From Geodermatophilaceae bacterium (lineage in GTDB: Bacteria; Actinomycetota; Actinomycetes; Mycobacteriales; Geodermatophilaceae), in NCBI GenBank assembly GCA_013811805.1, contig JACCUM010000097.1:1-8370 (forward strand): a stretch of DNA of 8,370 bases, written 5' to 3'. The number at the start of each line of letters is the position of its first letter. Positions within the stretch are counted from its first letter, which is position 1. Below the pieces are notes generated by a model. It was not told where the DNA came from, did no database searches, and saw nothing but the letters and a program-made list of their open reading frames with translations. This document shows, one piece after another, positions 5,939 through 8,370 of this stretch. A program made the translations under genes and the position numbers.

Positions 5939-5965
5939 CCGGGGCTTACTGGGTAAGCTCCCCGG
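5939..5965. promoter_or_regulatory. Dyad overlapping the -10 box of the FAD-linked oxidase gene
   Basis: GCTTAC (5944-5949) and GTAAGC (5953-5958) form a perfect inverted repeat around TGG. They are flanked by CCGGGG (5939-5944) and CCCCGG (5960-5965). The right half includes the predicted -10 hexamer, so a bound protein would block transcription. It could equally form an RNA or DNA hairpin, but it lies upstream of the predicted transcript start. Confidence 0.5.
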
Positions 5966-5968
5966 ATG
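5954..5968 (+). promoter_or_regulatory. Predicted leaderless promoter of the FAD-linked oxidase gene
   Basis: TAAGCT (5954-5959) is followed by six bases and then the ATG at 5966. No Shine-Dalgarno sequence precedes the start. The TANNNT-six-base-ATG arrangement is a typical actinobacterial leaderless start; no good -35 element is visible. Confidence 0.55.
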
Positions 5969-7609
5969 ACCATGCCGGACGAGCGCACCGAGCTCAGTCC
6001 CACCGGTTGGGGTCCCGCCGAGAGCGCGCATGACCTGCCCAGCGCCGGCCGGAAGTGGTTGCACCGCGAGATCGGCTGGACTCCGCGCGACACGCCGGCC
6101 GAGGCGCTGGCCGCGGTCACGACGGCGGCCACCCGGTTGTCCGATTCCAGCAGCTCGGCGCTGATCGAGATCGTCGGCGAGGATCAGGTACGTACCGACG
6201 GCCCGAGTCGGCTCCGACGCGGAGCCGGACGCAGCTACCTCGATCTGATCCGACGGCGCAGCGGCGATGTCTCCGGCCTACCCGACGCCGTCGTACTGCC
6301 CGGCTCCCATGACGAGGTCCTCGCGGTGCTGAGCCGGTGCGTGGAGGACGACATCGCGGTGGTGCCCTTCGGCGGCGGGACGAGCGTGGTCGGCGGCCTC
6401 GGCGGAGACGGCGGCGAGCACCGCGCCGTCGTCGCTCTGGACGTCGCCCGACTCAATGCCATCGACTCGATCGATGCCAAATCCCTGCTGGTGACCGCGG
6501 GGGCGGGCCTGCGAGGGCCGGAGTTCGAAGCGCGGATGGCTCGCTACGGTCTGACCCTCGGTCACTTCCCGCAGAGCTACGAGTACGCCACTCTCGGCGG
6601 GTATGCCGCCACACGATCGGTCGGACAGGCCTCGACGGGGTACGGGCGCTTCGATGAGCTCGTCTCCGGCGTGCGGCTGGCAACACCGGTCGGAAGCTGG
6701 CAGGTGGGGCGGGCGCCGGCCAGCGCCGCAGGCCCCGACCTGCTCGGCCTGGTGCTCGGCTCCGAGGGCGTCCTGGGCGTGATAACCGAGCTGACCCTGC
6801 GGGTTCGCCCTGCGCCGGAGACCAAGCACTACGAGGGCTGGTCGTTCCGGTCGCTACCGCGGGCGCTCGAGGGACTGCGCCAACTTGCCCGCGCTGAGCT
6901 CCTTCCCGACATCGCCCGGCTCTCCGACCCCGACGAGACCCGTGCCAACATCGTGTTAGCGGCCAGCTCCAAAGCCAATGCGCTGCAGACGCTTCTGCGT
7001 GCGCGTGGGCACGGCGCCGGATGTTTGCTGATTGTCGGCTGGGAGGGTGACACCGACTCCGTTGGGGTACGACGGCGAGCGGCCAGTTCGCTGCTGCGCC
7101 GCTGCGAAGCCGTTCGAATCGGCCGGTCGGTCGGTCAGAGCTGGCTGTCCAGCCGGTACTCCGGTCCGTACCTGCGCGATGCACTACTCGACGTCGGGCT
7201 GCTGGTCGAGACCCTGGAGACAGCAGCCTCCTGGTCGGATCTCGCCGAGGTCTACCAGGCCACCCGAGAGGCACTGATCACGTCACTGTCCACTGCGGAC
7301 AAGAAGCCGCTCGTCATGTGCCATGTCTCGCACGTCTACCCGACGGGCGCCTCGCTCTATTTCACCGTGCTCGCCGACCGCGACGATGATCGCCCGCTGC
7401 AGCAGTGGTTGCTGGCCAAGCGCGCCGCCACCGATGCCTTGCTCTCTGCCGGTGGAGTGCTGACCCACCATCACGCCGTCGGTATCGACCATGCTCCGTG
7501 GCTGTCCCGGGAGATCGGGGATTTAGGCGTTGCCGTGCTGCACGCCGTCAAGGACCGACTCGACCCGACCGGGATCTGCAACCCCTGCGTGCTCTTCGGC
7601 CGGCCATAG
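5966..7609 (+). CDS. agpS: FAD-linked oxidase of the alkyldihydroxyacetonephosphate synthase (AGPS) family
   Basis: A 547-residue flavoprotein of the vanillyl-alcohol-oxidase fold. The FAD-binding half shows VPFGGGTSVVGG (residues 133-144), FPQSYEYATLGGYAATRS (201-218) with GQASTGYGRFDELVSG (220-235), and GSEGVLGVITELTLRVRP (265-282). The substrate half has HVSHVYPTGASLYFT (453-467), the histidine triplet in THHHAVGIDH (500-509) and DPTGICNPCVL (533-543). FPQSYEYATLGG plus the triple-His motif is characteristic of AGPS, which exchanges the acyl group of acyl-DHAP for a fatty alcohol to make ether lipid precursors. Bacterial homologues are often of unproven activity, and D-lactate or 2-hydroxyacid dehydrogenases share the fold, so the reaction is inferred. 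The divergent glycerol-3-phosphate dehydrogenase makes DHAP, which fits the family's substrate. ATG at 5972 is an alternative start, but the promoter geometry favours 5966. Confidence 0.83.
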   Translation: MTMPDERTELSPTGWGPAESAHDLPSAGRKWLHREIGWTPRDTPAEALAAVTTAATRLSDSSSSALIEIVGEDQVRTDGPSRLRRGAGRSYLDLIRRRSGDVSGLPDAVVLPGSHDEVLAVLSRCVEDDIAVVPFGGGTSVVGGLGGDGGEHRAVVALDVARLNAIDSIDAKSLLVTAGAGLRGPEFEARMARYGLTLGHFPQSYEYATLGGYAATRSVGQASTGYGRFDELVSGVRLATPVGSWQVGRAPASAAGPDLLGLVLGSEGVLGVITELTLRVRPAPETKHYEGWSFRSLPRALEGLRQLARAELLPDIARLSDPDETRANIVLAASSKANALQTLLRARGHGAGCLLIVGWEGDTDSVGVRRRAASSLLRRCEAVRIGRSVGQSWLSSRYSGPYLRDALLDVGLLVETLETAASWSDLAEVYQATREALITSLSTADKKPLVMCHVSHVYPTGASLYFTVLADRDDDRPLQQWLLAKRAATDALLSAGGVLTHHHAVGIDHAPWLSREIGDLGVAVLHAVKDRLDPTGICNPCVLFGRP

Positions 7610-7627
7610 CCAACCTCGTACAAGGCA

Positions 7628-7693
7628 CGGACTTTATCCGGATAACGTGCGCTCACGGTGCCGGCTGAGCGCACATTCTCCGGAGTAAGTCCG
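7628..7693. repeat. Long inverted repeat with nested palindromes upstream of arginine deiminase
   Basis: Bases 7628-7655 pair with 7666-7693, matching at 24 of 28 positions around a 10-base loop, starting 19 bases after the oxidase stop. The inner nine bases GTGCGCTCA/TGAGCGCAC pair perfectly. Each arm also contains its own palindrome: TTATCCGGATAA (7634-7645) on the left and CTCCGGAG (7678-7685) on the right. It could terminate the upstream gene (no T-tract seen), be a dispersed repeat, or form two operator sites. Confidence 0.8.
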
Positions 7694-7719
7694 GGGAGGG
7701 GCGCGCATGCGGGAGGGCC

Positions 7720-7734
7720 TACCCTGCCGGGGTG
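7720..7734 (+). promoter_or_regulatory. Predicted leaderless promoter of arginine deiminase
   Basis: TACCCT (7720-7725) is followed by six bases and the GTG start at 7732. The spacing is identical to that at the FAD-linked oxidase gene. A transcript starting at the G of GTG would lack a leader. A purine-rich GGGAGGG (7711-7717) lies 14 bases upstream of the GTG, too far for an ideal Shine-Dalgarno site. Confidence 0.5.
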
Positions 7735-8370
7735 ACCGAACAGGCGTACGCCGACAGCGAGGTCGGCCAGCTCCGCACCGTTCTGCTACATCGCCCGGGG
7801 CCCGAGCTCAAGCGTCTCACCCCGCGCAACAACGACGCGCTTCTCTTCGACGACATCCCGTGGGTGTCGCGGGCACAGGAGGAGCACGACGCCTTCGCCT
7901 CCTCGCTACGCGCTCATGACGTCGAGGTGCTCTATGTCGACCGGCTGCTCACCGACGTCATGGCCGTACCGGAAGCGCGCGCCGATGTGATCGCGGGTGC
8001 GGTCAACGACCCGCGCCTGGGAGTGACCCTGCGCGATGTGGCCGCCGGTTACCTCGCGGAGCTCGGTGCCGAGGAGCTCTCCGCTGCCCTCATTGCTGGA
8101 GTGGCCCACGACGAGTTGCCCGGCGCGCGAGGCCTTGCCCACCAACTCATGCCCACCGCGGACTTCGTGATCCCGCCGCTACCCAACCTGTTGTTCACCA
8201 GGGATTCCTCGGTCTGGGTAGGCGGTCAAGTGGCGGTGACGTCGCTGGCCATGCCGGCCCGCGGCCGCGAGACCACACTGACCCAGGCGATCTACGCCCA
8301 CCATCCCCGGTTCGCCGGGGTACAACGTCTGTACGGGCCGAGCCTGGAGCACATGGAGGGCGGCGACGTG
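7732..8370 (+). CDS. arcA: Arginine deiminase, N-terminal part (3' end outside window)
   Basis: The enzyme hydrolyses L-arginine to citrulline and ammonia, the first step of the arginine deiminase pathway that yields ATP through carbamoyl phosphate. The open frame runs from the GTG at 7732 to the last base of the window, 213 residues, about half of a typical 400-420-residue protein. Family motifs are VGQLRTVLLHRPGPELKRLT (residues 11-30), the NNDALLFDDIPW block (33-44), PNLLFTRDSSVWV (151-163) and EGGDV (209-213). Asp158 of FTRD and Glu209 of EGGD correspond to the catalytic Asp166 and Glu224 of the Pseudomonas aeruginosa enzyme. The catalytic His and Cys would lie beyond the window. No in-frame start exists shortly upstream of the GTG. 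Downstream genes, for example ornithine carbamoyltransferase and carbamate kinase, cannot be seen. Confidence 0.93.
   Translation, partial: MTEQAYADSEVGQLRTVLLHRPGPELKRLTPRNNDALLFDDIPWVSRAQEEHDAFASSLRAHDVEVLYVDRLLTDVMAVPEARADVIAGAVNDPRLGVTLRDVAAGYLAELGAEELSAALIAGVAHDELPGARGLAHQLMPTADFVIPPLPNLLFTRDSSVWVGGQVAVTSLAMPARGRETTLTQAIYAHHPRFAGVQRLYGPSLEHMEGGDV

Noticed and set aside
7906..8145. Minus-strand open frame opposite arginine deiminase
   Set aside because: Antisense to a strongly supported gene and without motifs.
1..8370. CRISPR array, tRNA/rRNA, insertion sequence or phage genes
   Set aside because: No regularly spaced repeats, cloverleaf, transposase or integrase motif was seen on either strand; the inverted repeats found are isolated hairpins.

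Overview
The window is GC-rich DNA, roughly two-thirds G+C, with GTG/TTG starts and Shine-Dalgarno-poor starts that sit directly behind TANNNT hexamers. That pattern, together with the protein families present, points to a high-GC Gram-positive bacterium (Actinomycetota). A Propionibacteriales-like host is possible, but that is only a guess. Every strand stretch longer than about 150 bases is accounted for by a gene.

Layout. (1) 3-431 (+): the C-terminal third of homogentisate 1,2-dioxygenase (tyrosine/phenylalanine catabolism), cut by the window edge. (2) 468-1069 (+): a two-gene toxin-antitoxin module, a ribbon-helix-helix antitoxin overlapping a Doc/Fic-family toxin by 4 bases. It is followed by a short duplicated GGCGAA-rich tail and a perfect 17-bp inverted repeat. 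(3) 1200-2162 (+): a zinc-free NADPH:quinone oxidoreductase, converging on (4) 2178-3074 (-): a short-chain dehydrogenase of the 3-hydroxyacyl-CoA dehydrogenase type. (5) 3195-4118 (+): a PadR-family repressor with an unusually long His/Gly/Arg-rich N-terminal region. It is divergent from the dehydrogenase, and a CGATATATCG palindrome lies in the shared promoter region. (6) 4240-5823 (-): FAD-dependent glycerol-3-phosphate dehydrogenase, divergent from (7) 5966-7609 (+): an FAD-linked oxidase of the alkyl-DHAP synthase family. (8) 7732-8370 (+): the N-terminal half of arginine deiminase, running off the right edge.

Functional links. The glycerol-3-phosphate dehydrogenase makes dihydroxyacetone phosphate, and the alkyl-DHAP synthase family uses acylated dihydroxyacetone phosphate, so this divergent pair may form a small glycerophosphate/lipid unit. 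Its shared 142-bp intergenic region carries three tandem 11-bp repeats and a dyad over the predicted -10 box. The PadR gene is placed to control itself and possibly the adjacent dehydrogenase. The other genes are metabolic neighbours with no obvious shared pathway.

The most interesting non-coding signals are three long hairpins in three different intergenic regions, three TANNNT-6/7-nt-start arrangements predicting leaderless mRNAs, the 11-bp iterons, and a pair of palindromes whose centres are 42 bp apart upstream of arginine deiminase. I found no evidence of a wholly new multi-gene system. Most genes belong to recognisable families.
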